From positions 66,640,282 through 66,704,281 of the forward strand of contig CM056741.1 in assembly GCA_029851415.1 (NCBI GenBank): 64,000 nucleotides of DNA, in the 5' to 3' direction. Shown in pieces: positions 12,858 through 25,455 of the stretch. Position 1 is the stretch's first letter. Each line of letters opens with the position of its first letter. Source of the DNA: Eretmocerus hayati. Taxonomy: Eukaryota > Arthropoda > Insecta > Hymenoptera > Aphelinidae. Under the pieces are notes generated by a model, which was not told the DNA's origin, searched no databases, and worked only from the letters and a program-made list of their open reading frames with translations. Made by a program: the position numbers and the translations under genes.

Positions 12858-14863
12858 GTTCAGTCACAATCAAGCGCTCTGCAAAACACAGATAAAAGTT
12901 ATTTTGACTAACAAAATGGCTATGAATGATGCTCGAATTCGTAAGGTGACAACGAAATTATGCGCCATTGTCATCTTGACACGATCAGCGTATATGCACT
13001 GATTGAATCAGTATCGATCAATGCATATATACCGAAGATCAGTGAGCTCTCACTGATTCCGGCTGAGAGGGAATTTTTTAGCCCCACATGAACGACGCCA
13101 AGATGTTTTGAGAGAAAATTTCATGTGAGACTTTTTCTGTGAATCAATCAACCTTGCCCGTCTAGCAGAGTATGCTAAATATTTCTCCTGTATTACTGAC
13201 CAACAAATTATTGTTGTAAATTATCTTGAGCTTGTGGAGGGATTTAAGCAGAATAGCGAAAATGCCATTTCACTGATGATTATTGAACAATCAAGAGGAG
13301 AAACCAACGAATCCAATCATTTATTTAATAGTGATCCTGTGGCGAAGTCCGCGATGTTCAAATTGTTTTATACCCATCAGCATGGAAAATTTCTCCGTAT
13401 TGATGTTTATTTCCATTTTTTTTCGTTAGCCTTAGCCAGACTTCATGGTTGCGAATCAAGTGGAATGAGTCAATGTGCGATGAGCCAAAATTGCAAACCA
13501 ACCATCATTTGTAGTGGTATGCTCGAAGTATTCAGGGGTCAAGGGTTGAAATTTTTTAACGATTCGAAAACCCTCTAAAAATATCCACATTCATCTTCCT
13601 TGATGTCAAAGACAATTAAATCATCTTATACGTGGTCTCACTCAGATTCAACTCACAATCACAATCTGTGATCTCTGCAGTGGAATCAGTCGATCGAAAT
13701 GAAGTCTCTTGTCTACATTATTTTGATGCCATTCCAGAATCATTTTATCGGACCAATAATCGGTCCCAAAATAGCTGTCAATGCTATGTATTGTACGTAC
13801 ATAAAGCGTTTGCCGATAATTACAACGGAATTGAGAAAGTTAATTTACCGCTCCTTACTAGTGAAAGAGTGAACAAAGACCTCTGCTTTTGCACTCGCGC
13901 ACGTATCAAGGTGAAAAACGAAAGGTATGATCGAGCAATTAGATCGAGTGTGAGAGGAATAATGAAGAAAAGAGCAGTTAGCCGTGGCCACCTGGAAGAA
14001 GTTGAGAGTCGAGAGGGTGGTTTGCAACACACTGATGCACAAAGCTTTCGAATCGAAAAAATGTAACCGGAAGAATAGCGATGATGATGCAGAGTCATGA
14101 TTGGCCCTGCGTTCTGTAAAAGAGACGCGCACCTTTCCCATTGATTCGAGTGTAAAGATGCAGCGATTGTGGATCAGATCTAGAATCAAGAAGGCCTTTC
14201 TCCGCATAGGCTCGAGTACCTATATGAATCTGAGAGATGTATGGAGTACAAGGTAAATCTGACCCGCGATCGCGGGCTACTGCGGCTTCGTATTGTTGAA
14301 TGCAAAATATTTCGCGAGGGAGATTTTATCGCGGCCAAGTAGACAACGACTTCTTTAGAGAATTTAGGTCCTCAATTTGGATTTAGCGTCCTGAAAATTG
14401 ATTGCGATTCCTACCGCGTTTGTTAACTGTCCTCGTGCATTTCTAAGACGATGAAATTTGGCGAGATGTAGATTCTGTACGGGAAGATTTCAATTATATG
14501 GTCAACATGTTGACGATGTAAGACATGCGCCAATGTTGGTACAGATAACTGAGTACTACTTGATGGTTTGTTTTAAAGACAGAATCCGAACTTTTTGTAT
14601 GATTTAGTCGATAGATACTCTTCGGAAGTCTGCTTGTAAAACTGAAGTGATTAGTGATCAACAAATAGATATTCTATTACTATTGTAGAACCTCGTTTCT
14701 CTTACTTGAGGACCAATATTGGGACGGGACACAGAGCCCTAGCCTATAGTAAGAAAACTCATTGGAATCATTGAGTTGAGTCTCAGTTGTACCTGAAAAA
14801 ATGGGCCACTTGAATGGTTGAATTAAAATGATTAAAAGCCCAGCCGAAATTTGTCCGTCAGCA
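12858..14863. other. No supported gene
   Basis: Several open frames of 90-144 codons (13234-13578, 13632-14066, 13845-14207) overlap one another and lack domains. An imperfect small palindrome (ATGCACTGAT / ATCAATGCAT) is near 12990-13030. Confidence 0.5.
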
Positions 14864-14990
14864 CCCTGGTAGAAATTCATCCTAATGTAACACATTATTA
14901 GCCATAAAATGGCCATTTTCAGCCAAAATTTGCCAAAATAGCCATTTTATGTCTATTAATGTGTTACATCGAAGTAAATTTCTACCAGGG
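14864..14990. mobile_element. 127-bp foldback element with CCCTGGTAGAAATT ends
   Basis: The left arm CCCTGGTAGAAATT ... ATGTAACACATTA ... ATAAAATGGCCATTTT is mirrored by the right arm, which ends AATTTCTACCAGGG. The arms are about 55 bp with scattered mismatches and the loop is very short. No coding capacity. The target duplication is not clear (possibly CA). Confidence 0.75.
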
Positions 14991-15007
14991 CATCTCGCGT
15001 CCCGCGA

Positions 15008-15132
15008 TGCCTATCGGGAGGGGGTGAAGGGTGACGGGTGGCCGTATGGGTCATGGGTCGGTAGATGGGTGGGTGGGTTGGTGGGTGAGTGGGGGTGAGT
15101 GGTCAGGTGGGTGGGTTGGTGGATGGATGGAT
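15008..15132 (+). repeat. GGGT-rich low-complexity tract, G-quadruplex candidate
   Basis: The plus strand is strongly G/T-biased with many GGGTGGGT and GGTGGGTGA words, ending in a GGAT run. At least four GGG runs fall within 20 bp several times, so the strand could fold into a G-quadruplex. Confidence 0.75.
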
Positions 15133-15137
15133 GTAAT

Positions 15138-15309
15138 TGAACTTTAGTGATTTCAGTGGAAATCAACAAAGTTCAAGTGATACGTTTCACTGGAATTTCA
15201 GTAAAAATCGAAATTTGAGTAAAAATCACTAAAATTTCAGTGAGAATCACTAAAGTTTCAGTGAAACTTCCACTATAATTTCAGTGAAAATCACTCGAGT
15301 TTCCACTGT
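15138..15309. repeat. Degenerate tandem array of 'ATTTCAGTGAAAATCACTAAA' type
   Basis: A motif of about 20-25 bp built from TTTCAGTG and AAATCACT halves repeats about seven times. The halves are partly complementary, so the array is also rich in small hairpins. Confidence 0.65.
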
Positions 15310-15734
15310 CTATTAGATTCTAATAGTAATCTATTTCAGTATAATTGCATCATTGGATGTAAATAACTATTTCAAAATTAGTGTATTGACTGAGTCAAAC
15401 GAGATGAGTAATAAGGGTATACATGTTATTCTTTGCTGAAGAGAGAAATATCCTTAGTGATTATTCTTTTATCTAGATACAGATCATAAGTGGGATAAGA
15501 CTCATAAGGCAATTAATCGTAGATTTCGCGATACCCTTCCAGCAATTGACTTAATTAAGCGCCTGTTCAATTTTATCCGTCCGGATGCCTCGTATCGTGG
15601 TGGCGCCACAGGTGCTGTTGGCGGATCGGTGGGTTCGGTGGGTCGGCAAGTCCGGTGAATTGGTGGGTTCGGTGGGTTCGTGTTGGTGTTGCAGGTGATA
15701 GCTTTTGACTTTTCCGTACGAATTAGACTACTTA
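15310..15734. other. No supported feature
   Basis: Short spacer between the tandem array and the second 329-bp element. It includes GGTGGGTTCGG words at about 15600-15680, probably related to the nearby G-rich tract. Confidence 0.5.
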
Positions 15735-16063
15735 CGAGGGGAGGTCTAACCTTGTGGAACACGGATCCTTATGAAACTCTGGGAATCATCTTGTTTTGGT
15801 GAGAAATGAAGGTATCTCCAAGGGTTTGATCCCATGGGCCTCCTATCCCGAGATACAGCTATGGAGATTAGCATTGACAATATAGGGCCATGTTAAAAAG
15901 TCGTACATAGAGATATACAAACAATACTAATCTCTATAGCTGTATCTCGGAATAGGAGGCCCATGGGATCAAACCCTTGGAGATACCTTCATTTCTCTCT
16001 AAAACAAGATGATTCCCAGAGTTTCATGAGGATCCGTGTTCCACAAGGTTGGACCTCCCCTTG
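15735..16063. mobile_element. 329-bp palindromic TIR element with TTA duplication (copy 2 of 2)
   Basis: The ends are CGAGGGGAGGTCTAACC and, reverse-complemented, CAAGGGGAGGTCCAACC, flanked by TTA (15732-15734 and 16064-16066). The palindrome is nearly complete: each arm is about 130 bp, with CTTGTGGAACACGGATCC, CAAGGGTTTGATCCCATGGG and GATACAGCTAT present in both. The middle holds ATGTTAAAAAGT and AGATATAC, shared with 12526-12854. It is non-coding and is the better preserved foldback of the pair. Confidence 0.87.
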
Positions 16064-16138
16064 TTAGTTGATTTGATGGTCCGATCAGTTGTTCTAAGAT
16101 CCAATCAGTCAAAACTTTCCTTCTGGATGGATGGGCTG

Positions 16139-16596
16139 TAGCTGAGGCTGTGGCTTGAGGCTGGGACAGGGGCTGGGGCTATGACTAAGGCTGGAGCTTA
16201 TGCTTTGGCTGGGGACGAGGCTGGGGCTGGGGCTGAGACTGGATCTGTGGCTGAGCTGATGCTGGGACTACGGCTGGAGCTGAGGCTGGGGCTGACGCTG
16301 GGGTCGAGGCTGGGTCTGGGGCTACGGGTGGAGCTGAGGCTGGGTCTGTGGCTGAGCTGATGCTGGGGCTAAGGCTGGAGCTGAGGCTGAGGCTGGGCTG
16401 TGTCTGTGTCCTGGGCTGAGGCTGGCGCTGTGGCTTGGGTTGAGGCTGAGGCTGAGGCTAAGGCTGAGGCTGTGGCTCGAGCTGGGGCTGTGGCTAAGGC
16501 TGAGACTGGGGCTGGGACTGGGGCTGGGACCGTGGATGGGCCGTGGCTGAGGCAGGGATTAGGATTGGGTCTGAGGCCGTCGCTGGGACTGGCTAA
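16139..16596 (+). repeat. GGCTGR hexanucleotide-derived minisatellite
   Basis: Units of six bases (GGCTGA, GGCTGG, GGCTGT, with variants such as GGGACT and GGAGCT) repeat for about 450 bp. In one frame this reads as an Ala/Glu/Gly-rich peptide (16400-16669), which is an artefact of the repeat. Strong purine/C asymmetry. Confidence 0.85.
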
Positions 16597-16837
16597 CTGG
16601 GCGAAATTTCCAGATACTTACTGGAGATTCAGGATCCTCACTATGCGCAATATTACACAAACTCAATAGTTTTCAATCACAGTTACTAGGTTACATCAAG
16701 GAAACTATTTTTTCCGAATCCACTGTATTATGAAATCTCAACGTTACATTGTTGAACTACAGAGGCATTTCAGGGGCTCATACCATATATCAGAGACACT
16801 TCCAAGCCGGACGAGCGTTAGCGGGGCAGGCAATAAC

Positions 16838-17095
16838 GCTAGTGAAAATAAATTTGCACCGGTTTTAGTGAACGTGATTTCCTCGGTGATTTCTTAGCCG
16901 TGCAAACACGAAAAAATGGAAAAATCATTTTAAATTTTCTGGAGAACGCAGAAATGATTCGGGGTCGATGCAAACTACGTACTTTCTCATATTTTAACAC
17001 GATAAACGTAAAAAAAAAAAAATACGCGGGAAGGTCCACGAGTGCCCATTTCTGAGATCGACATATAGGGGCAAGTTGGGTACCCTTACCTTACA
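16838..17095 (+). mobile_element. Partial copy of the 'GGGGCAAGTTGGGTACAC' DNA element
   Basis: From AAAATAAATTTGCACCGGTTTT through TGGAGAACGCAGAAATGATT to the terminus GGGGCAAGTTGGGTACCC this follows, in order, the left-hand third of the element at 61955-62786 (opposite strand). The other two thirds are missing, so it is a truncated remnant. Confidence 0.8.
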
Positions 17096-17520
17096 TTGAA
17101 TTCTGTAGGTACGTCCTTGGAACATCATATAACTCATGATACTCGTGGAAGAATCAATTACATTATAATGAGTAAAGTTAGTTCTAATCTCTTTCTCTTG
17201 AAGAGGGATATCACTTGAAACGTAATCGTGTAGCCCTAAAAGTCCCGACTTTTTGAGACTAGAAACGTTTTCACAAATATCGTAATATACCTATCTATTT
17301 GAATTTTGTGCTAGTAAAGAACCCAGTGAAGCTTTTCTCGCGGAGGAAATACCTTTTCCAACGCAAGAGCCGAAATTTAGTGTATTGGCGGTGGTTCCCT
17401 GTAAGTGTTTCTACTCCACTGTGTTTTAGAATCTTGAATCTTAGAGAAATAGCCAAGAACTATCTCCCAAAGTCTTAGGAGTCCTCTCTACCTTTGGAGA
17501 AGCGATGGTGGTGCTTCTAC

Positions 17521-17840
17521 CGGTCAAATTGGTATATTTCCAATTACAATTTTCGAAAACAGAAAGGATGGAAAACAGAAGCACCGCGCCTTGCGGTATT
17601 GTTTCTACAAATTTCAAAAAACGTTCCATCGAGATCGGTGCAAAATTGAGCTGAAAAATTTGCGGGGAGAATTCAGCAACGCTAAAAAATCTATCCGCAA
17701 CTTTGTGGGCTCAATTCTGCACCGAACTTGATGGAACTTTTTTTGAAATTTGTAGAAAAATTATCCGCAGAGCACGGTACTATTTGTGTCCTTCCTCTTT
17801 ATTTTTAGAAATTGTTATTGGTAATAAACCAATTTGGCCG
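17521..17840. mobile_element. Foldback element of about 320 bp
   Basis: The left arm (17521-17640) and right arm (about 17715-17840) are imperfect inverted copies. Shared blocks are CAAATTGGT, TCTACAAATTTCAAAAAA, GTTCCATC and TCGGTGCA. Outer similarity may extend to about 17463 and 17902 (CTCCCAA on both sides). No coding capacity or definite target duplication. Confidence 0.7.
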
Positions 17841-20800
17841 CAAGATGGCGCTACGATCACTGCATTGTAGCTAGGGAGCGCCCTCAAGTTGGGAGTCATA
17901 GTTGGTATCCGTAGATTTAGTGCGCCAGCGATCGCCACTGTGAAGCATTATCGTATTTCGGCACGGCGACCGCAGCGCTCTTAATTTGTAGATGCTAATC
18001 TTGAATCAACAATTTTGTATCCTAGCCTCAATCACCTTTCGTAGGATACTAGTTTGCGATTTGTAGAGTGGAATGGAACAGGGCAGTGCGAATAAAAATT
18101 TGAGCACTTGAAATGCGTCCCGATTGGATCGTCTCGGTTTAAGATCCAGAATGGAGATACAATAAGCGTGCTCCAAATGCATCATCGCTACGTATTGTTA
18201 CAGCATTCGAATTCGAAGAAGAGATTATGGCGGTCTTCTGAAGATGCCGATGAAACTCAGGGCGGTTGGCCCTTGAAATGAGTGACGATGCAAAAATCTT
18301 TGTCGATCGCTTAATAACTCGCGTACTGCATGCGGGAGCTCTCCGCGCAAAATCCAGCTGCCGGTGTTTTATATCTTCCTCTTCCTCTCACAGGACTGTA
18401 CTCTCAAATCGAAGTAGATAGACGTCTCGACCCGTTTCTCGATCGCCTCTTTCGTTTTACCGAGTTTCCTTCGGACGCAAGGCAAAACCCTAGCTTTCAC
18501 AAGGAAATTCGGCAGTTTTACCAACGATCTATTTCACTCCCGTTGGTTCTTTCGTCCCGGACAACTTCACTGTGAGACAAAATTTTTCAATTCAGGTGAA
18601 AATCATTCTCAATTACAATAAAACACCTAACCTCGTCGAGAACCTCGTCGTGCTAATTTTTAGACAGTTAGTCGGATTCTGAGAGTTTCTCCTCACAGTG
18701 TTACCACCAGTTGTGGACCATAGTTTGAGTTTGAGAATGTCTGAACTGGATTCTCTTGGCGTTAAGCCATGTGTATCACAAGGCTTTGATGTAGACGATA
18801 ATGGGATCGAAATCCACACGTTGGCATTGTTGAGCTTGATTTGATGCGCTTCAGTAGTAAGGAAAGTAGCAAGAGGCCTTATTGCGACTCACAACGAAAG
18901 GGCGAGTGAAAGGCTAAATAAAAGTGATGTGTGTGAATCAGCAATATTGCGAATAATGCAAAATTGATCCGTTCCTTAATCTCGCATCTGGGATATGAGA
19001 TTACAATACCCACGACGTGAGCACGTTTATAGACGCGCGCTCGATTTTGAAGGTCAATTTGAAAAAAAAGGCTACCAAAGACAGAATAGGAACTAAGAAA
19101 CGAATTTAAGCAAATTGAAATGTCTGATCATACTCCTGCACATGTTCGTCTTTGAATATTGAAGGGATTTATGTTAATCAATGCAGTCGTCTCGCCATAT
19201 TTTTATAGCCTGTCTTACAACAGGTAGAAGTCCTTGTTTTGATTCCACGAGCTATGAAAATATACGATCTTGTAGGGGCTGCGACTTTCGATCGAAAGCT
19301 GAAGAAACATTGATTCACTTGTTGGGAAGCAAGATTGTGTGTCAACCGTATGAGAAGTCAACTTGTAGCTGCTAAACCCTCATCCAGCACCCGGGTATTA
19401 CGCACATTCACAGCATATGTATGTCACGGACTCAATCACGTCACCTATCGAGTATTTTTTCCAAAATATCTGAAGAATTTACTGGGACTATGAAACAGCA
19501 CTACTAATAAATGTATATGCAAAGATTGAAATGGAGTCTAGACTATCCGGACTCTAACCATAAGTATATAATTCATTCCCACCTTTCATTGAGGCGATAT
19601 TGAGTCCTCCGTAATCCAGCTCCCTTCAAATTTTATTGCATCTTCCTCACAGTGTCAACCACACGTTGTTCGTACGTTGTTGTGATGATGCCAATGAAAA
19701 GATCGGGCTGAAATACTCAGTCAGAATAGCAATGTTAACCGAGTCATTCATTGTTCAACGATAGATTTAGATCCAAGAAATGTATCCCTAGTCCCGGAAG
19801 GAGCAAAAGCACAAATCGTGTGAGCTATTTATACAAGACCAAGAATATCAAGTCAACAATTAGAGTCTCTAGTCGAAAAACTTTAGATCCCAGCAACACA
19901 GAATACTTCTATAAGCTGGGATTATATCCCATTTGAGTCGAAAAATATTCAATCATTTGACTTATTCGAGCTTGAGGAATCACATTTTGCCAGAATAATT
20001 TTTATTGCGTCACAAAACACGGTTGAAGGGTGTACGAGAATTGAATTCAAACAGGTAATTCACCCGAAAAGATTATATGCACATTCTTGTCGAAGGAATA
20101 CTGAAAATAGCCATGATTATTTGGAAAAACTTTCATTCTGTATTAAAGGGTCCCTTGGCGAGGCATGCGTCTTTTTTACATTTTATCAGTGTGCCTATTT
20201 CTACATCAGCATCAGATTCCAACGTGAGTGAGTGGGTGGTATTATAGTATGCATGCATGGAGGGTGAAATGTCGGGTAATCCATTTGCGTGCGCGATTTG
20301 CGATAACATTGACGGGAACGTGTGTCCGAGACGCATTCTGATTCAATCCAGCAAGCGACAACACTGGGCTCAATCTCGCGAGGGAGATGAACGTAGATAC
20401 ATAGCAAGATCGGTCCCTTTCATCCGGCCACCGATTCCGATTCGATCGGTCATTCTCTCACTCTACTTCTAGAACCTGTCTGTCTCGCTGTCCTGCAAAC
20501 TGACGAGTGGACGCTGTAAAAGATGCATGGATATAATGCACCATACCCTGTAATACCTAATATCACTATTTCGGACTCGTTTGAATTAAACGGGTGCTCG
20601 AATCGGTCACGTGGCCTAACTCTCAAGTATACCTCCCTCACTCCACCACTACCACCACCATTGGGACGACCTATAACTTGCCTCAGAGTCAGAGTCGGGA
20701 GCGCGCGCGCAAGCCGCCGATCGATCCCTTTTCTTCAACCCTCTCGGCTTCCTTTATTCTTTATTCTGCCTCTCGCTCGCTCCTTCCAATACAGAACCTG

Positions 20801-23228
20801 GACTATATACGCGCGCGCGAGAATCGACCTCTTACTTTTTCGCTCGCAATTTCATTCTCCGCGGGCAACGCGCGCGCGAGCGCGGCTCTTTTCGTTTCCA
20901 CTCTGATATGCAGCCCGGCGACCTATTGTTGATTCTGCCAGACGCCTTGCTGAATTTCTGCGCGACAATTGTGCGCCACCCTCTCTTTCTTGCACGCACT
21001 CTCTCTCTTTCTCGAAATTGGAAAAAGAATCAATTGAATTGCGACGTTCTTCTGCATGGCTTGAGACATTCTCATTTCTAAGCTTTAGCGATGCTCAGAG
21101 AGCTGCTCTGAGAAAAATTCATCAAGATTTCGATTGTCCCTTTTGTGCATTTTATGTGAGCATCGTTTCTCTGAAATTTGCGGATGATTGTTTCAAAAAC
21201 CATCGACATTGTACGTGCGAATGGTCACATTTTTTCATTTTCGGCGTTTTTTCGTGGGTGTTACTTGCTACTTTAATATGATTTGATATTTTACGCTTGC
21301 CACAAAGGATTTTGTGAGAGTGGATGAAATTTTCGCAATTCATTGCCAGAGGAGTCATCATCTTCGTCGTACCTCATTGTGGTTCACGAATCGTCAAAAA
21401 ATGTTTATAATAAATTACAATACATGCAAGAGAAAAATAAGTTATGATCGAATTGGTTTCCGTGGTAGCTAATAAACAATTAGTTTTATAAAACTCCACG
21501 CGTGAGTGAATAAGTTCTATTAGACAAAACTCGGAAAATGGCATAAATTTTACCGTAATTCAGGGAATTTTTTCCCTCAAAAAGTTTCACAAGCTTCACC
21601 CGTGAGATCTAAATGAGATGTCAAGTCCGCAAATGCAGAATTGATAACCTATAACAAATCATGATTTTCGATTCTATACATCGGTGATCTGATCGTTGGG
21701 GAAATTATTGGGATCCGATGTTATGGCGTGAGCTTCAAATGTTGACATTTAGACAAAAACTCTCGGCAAACGAGGAATAATTCTTTACGTGGAAACCGAG
21801 GAAATAGGGGTGAGTTGGAATCGTAACACAGCATTCTATACTGATTTATTCACATCGAGAAAACAATGATGGTCAGTTATATAGCTACCAAGCATATTAT
21901 CTATCCAGTTCTGCTTATTTTATGGTAATGACGTCCTGTGAAACTTTTGGTAGCTAAAAAAAAGATCATTGAATTCCAACGATTACAAGTCTCGCGAGAA
22001 TCTAACTAATAACAATATTTTCTTCAATCACTTCCTTGGCATGATTGATGGATTATTGCATTGAATTATAACTTCTCAATCATCATCAATTTGAATACCG
22101 TCAGAATCATATCGATAAGGAATCACTGATTCAAAGTGCCTTTTGTATAAATTTGCTATATCCGTGAGAGTCAGGTCTCGTGCAGGGACTGTCGCGTGAG
22201 TGGCTGACTTGTTGGCGACACAATCGTCAGCATGCATCCAGATATCCACTGAATAGGGGGTCGCACAACTTGAGCGTTCAGTGAAGAGGAAAAAAATCGA
22301 GCAAAAATGAAAAGCGCATGAAATTGCACTTGAGCCTCTATAGAGAGCAGTGCGCTCCCTTATATACTCTTACAGGCAGAAAGTGAGCCAAGGGTTGTGT
22401 GATTTTAATGCCAATAAAGCATAGTCGTTGTCGTCGTTGCCACCGCTGTACAGCAGTTTTGTGCAGAATGACTCGGAAAACATGTGAATGTAAATTTCTG
22501 TAAAGTGTACGTGCATGGAGCGCAAGTCTCGATTTATTGGCAAAGAATACGCGAAGAAAGAGCCAAGTTTCGGGAACTTCGAGACATTGACTGGAGCAGA
22601 AGTGGTTGTACAGACGTTTACTCGAGGGCCACCGAATCCTCGAGTCAGTCGAGCAAATATGTTGACGACGTTGGCCCAAAAGCTTGCTCGAAAGAATGGC
22701 ATCGCAAAAAGTAACTTGAAGCGAGATGAGAGCTCGAAATTCCTAAACGCTGCGAACAACACTCAAGATTTTTTCTATTCGTGACATAGCTTGAAAATCT
22801 CGAACGATTCGATTCAGGAGATTGAACGGCGAGATTGAATCGAAGTATTATGACTGCTAATTCTTCATTACATTGTACTGGTGGAGACTCAATATTTCTG
22901 CGTTTACTTTTCGCGGACTACGTGTAACGTCTTGTACCGTCCTGAAAATTTGGTTTGCTTCGCAATATATGAAAAAAGTGTACCAAAAATGATGTGCGTA
23001 GCGACCACGTACGTAGGAAGGTGAAACCACTTGACCGCGGGCTGCGATCTCTCACATTTTTAAATAAAATGTATCCAGTAACTATGTGATAGAATCTTCC
23101 ACATTCTCAAGTGAAGGGGATGCCTACGTTGGCTGATAGTCTGGATGAGTGATTGATCTTGCTACATTTCCATCGCCTAAAGTGGACTGAAGATTATAAA
23201 ATAGTTCTTAGATTGAAAATTTGAATGT
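17841..23228. other. No supported gene; CpG-rich patches
   Basis: A 5.4-kb stretch of short open frames without domains. The segment 20690-20900 is CpG-rich with CGCGCGCG runs and a TATATACGCG motif near 20803. It could be a promoter or an unannotated non-coding exon, but nothing else supports that. Confidence 0.5.
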
Positions 23229-24965
23229 ATTGTCCAAGTTTGGAATGTTCTGAATTTTATTCGTAGAAATATTGGCAAATTTCTCTTCTTGATGTATTTT
23301 AATTGTTGAATACAGTTTACATAAGTACGCAGCCAAAATTGACGAACTAATCACCGGATTCTCTCATCCGAATCAAGAAATTAGTTCAAGTGAATTGAGA
23401 AGTCCAGTCTCAGTTTTCTTTTTTTGGATCTAAGATAACAGTTACTAGTACGCAACTCTTGGCTATGGACGTATGTAGACTATTCTGAACATTCAGATGA
23501 CATTCATCTTAATGACACTTTTGAAAAGACCAATATTAGGAATTCCAATATTCAACTCATACACAAGTACGCACTCAAAAGTGGCAAACTAATTACTGTA
23601 ACCCCAAACCAAAAAACTGGTTAAGGCTAGTCCGGAGTCCCCGCAGAACCGCAACCAGACACGGCCCGGCATACTTCCAGGTTGCGGCTGCATGTGATGA
23701 TTCTGAGAGCGGGATTTTTGTTTGTACGCTTTTATTGGTATTAAATGTGTTACTCAGATACTAGGCCACCTGTGAAATCTTACAACACGATACCATGCAA
23801 AGTTTCATGGCATTCCATTCATTAGGAATCGAGAAAAACTTGAAGGCAATTTTTTGGTGGGACAGAGCGCGTCCTCGCCTATTCCGATTTATTCCTCAAC
23901 AACAAAACAGTTTTGGCCAATATCAGATACTAGGCCATCTGGGGATTGGGATTTCCTATCGAATGAGCCCTCCCACGCCCGAAATTTTTTGAATTAGCTC
24001 GCAAAAACCTTGAACTAGTGTGAGCCTCGAGCACTATAACTTGCTCAGCGAGCCAAAGAACTACGATTTTCTGGAGATATAGAATGAATTCCCGGGTGTA
24101 GAACAACTCATTCGATCGGAAATATCACGGTGTTTTACTTGCTATATCTCGTTTGGGTCGGGAACGTGAGGTTGAAATACTATGAGGCAAAAAAGTGGTT
24201 CGTAATCTCCCATCGCACATGCAGTACGACCAAAGCGCCATCTATCGGGCGAAATATCCGGGTTCTCTATGGACTAGCCTTAAGGCAATTAAGTAGCCGG
24301 GTCTCAGTTTTCTGCTTTTGGACGAGAGGCAACGGTAATTAGTTTGCTACTTGTGGCTGAGCACTCATGTAGACTATTTTCAACATTTAGAATACATTCA
24401 TTTTGAAGACACTTTTGATAAGACTATGCTGAATTCCAACATTCAACTCGTCACTCATAAGTATGCAGACAACAGTGGCAAACCAATTACTGTAACCTCT
24501 CATCCAAACCCAAAAACTTGTTTAAACGGGTTTGAGACAATTGAGATGCCGGATCTCAGTTTCCTTCTTCTAAATGTAAAATAACGTTTACTAGTTTGCA
24601 ACTATTTGCTGCGTACTCTAGTAGACTATTTTCAACAGATAGAATACATTCATCATAATGACACTTTTGATAAGACTATGCTGAATTCCAACGTTCAACT
24701 CATCACACATAAGTACGCAGACAACAGTGGCAAACTAATTACCGTAACCCCTCATCCAAACCCAAAAACTGGTTCAAGACAATTGAGTAGCCGCAGGTCT
24801 CAGTTTTCTCCCTTTGGATGTGAGGTTACGGTTACTAGTTTGTAACATGGCTACGCACTCATGTAGACTATTTGCAATATTTAGAGTGACACTTTTGATA
24901 AGACTATGAGGAATTCCAACATTCAACTCATGAACTGGACAACTCAGTTCAAAATTGATGTTAAC
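23229..24965. repeat. Tandem array of about 235-250-bp units
   Basis: Units share the order CTCAGTTTTC, GTTACTAGT, CATGTAGACTATTTTCAACA, GACACTTTTGATAAGACTAT, GGAATTCCAAC, CAGTGGCAAACTAATTAC and CCAAACCCAAAAACTGG. The CTCAG landmark falls at about 23409, 24302, 24553 and 24798. The first interval becomes about 234 bp once the inserted element at 23621-24283 is discounted. The outer units are degenerate. Two adjacent units keep a matching open frame (24351-24584 and 24606-24845). Confidence 0.85.
23621..24283. mobile_element. TTAA-flanked element inserted in the tandem array (piggyBac-like target)
   Basis: It begins TTAAGGCTAGTCC and ends GGACTAGCCTTAA, giving a 9-bp perfect terminal repeat just inside a TTAA duplication. 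Removing 659 bp (the element and one TTAA) leaves AACTGGTTAAGGCAATTAAG, which lines up with AACTGGTTCAAGACAATTGAG in the neighbouring repeat unit at about 24769-24789. Insertion at TTAA with precise TTAA duplication is the hallmark of piggyBac-type transposition. There is no transposase open frame, so it is non-autonomous. Confidence 0.85.
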
Positions 24966-25455
24966 TGATGTGCACACTCATGAGTGATCTGACACTTTTG
25001 GTTAAGATTTGACCCAATCTGTTTTCAATTCACTCATGAACACATTTCTCTCACACATAGTTGTTAATGTATCAAGAGTAAGGCTAATCATTCAAACTCT
25101 GATGATCACTCCATTTCATGCAGTGACAATGAATTAAACTATAGCTACATGCAGCACAATCATAACGCTACATCAGACCTAATAACCACTAATAACCTAA
25201 ACACTACCTGACACTACCACAGCTCACGCTGTTACACGCTGTTATACTTACCCAGCTAGATGCCCGGAACCGCACTGACAAGCAACCCACGGCGATCACA
25301 CGGTAAACACGGCGTTTACGCGGCAGATGAGTTACGCGCCGTAGGAATCACACGGATTCCGCAGTTCGCATCGAGCAAAATTTTTCCTCGGGTCGAAAAC
25401 GCCAGGCGCCGGTAAAGGAGTTTCACCTTCAAAAGTGACAAGTAAGAAGCGTAAC
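24966..25455. other. No supported feature
   Basis: Spacer with CpG-containing words at 25230-25340 and no convincing coding or repeat structure. Confidence 0.5.

Noticed and set aside
16400..16669. Ala/Glu/Gly-repeat protein
   Set aside because: The frame is produced by the GGCTGR minisatellite and changes identity with unit variation.
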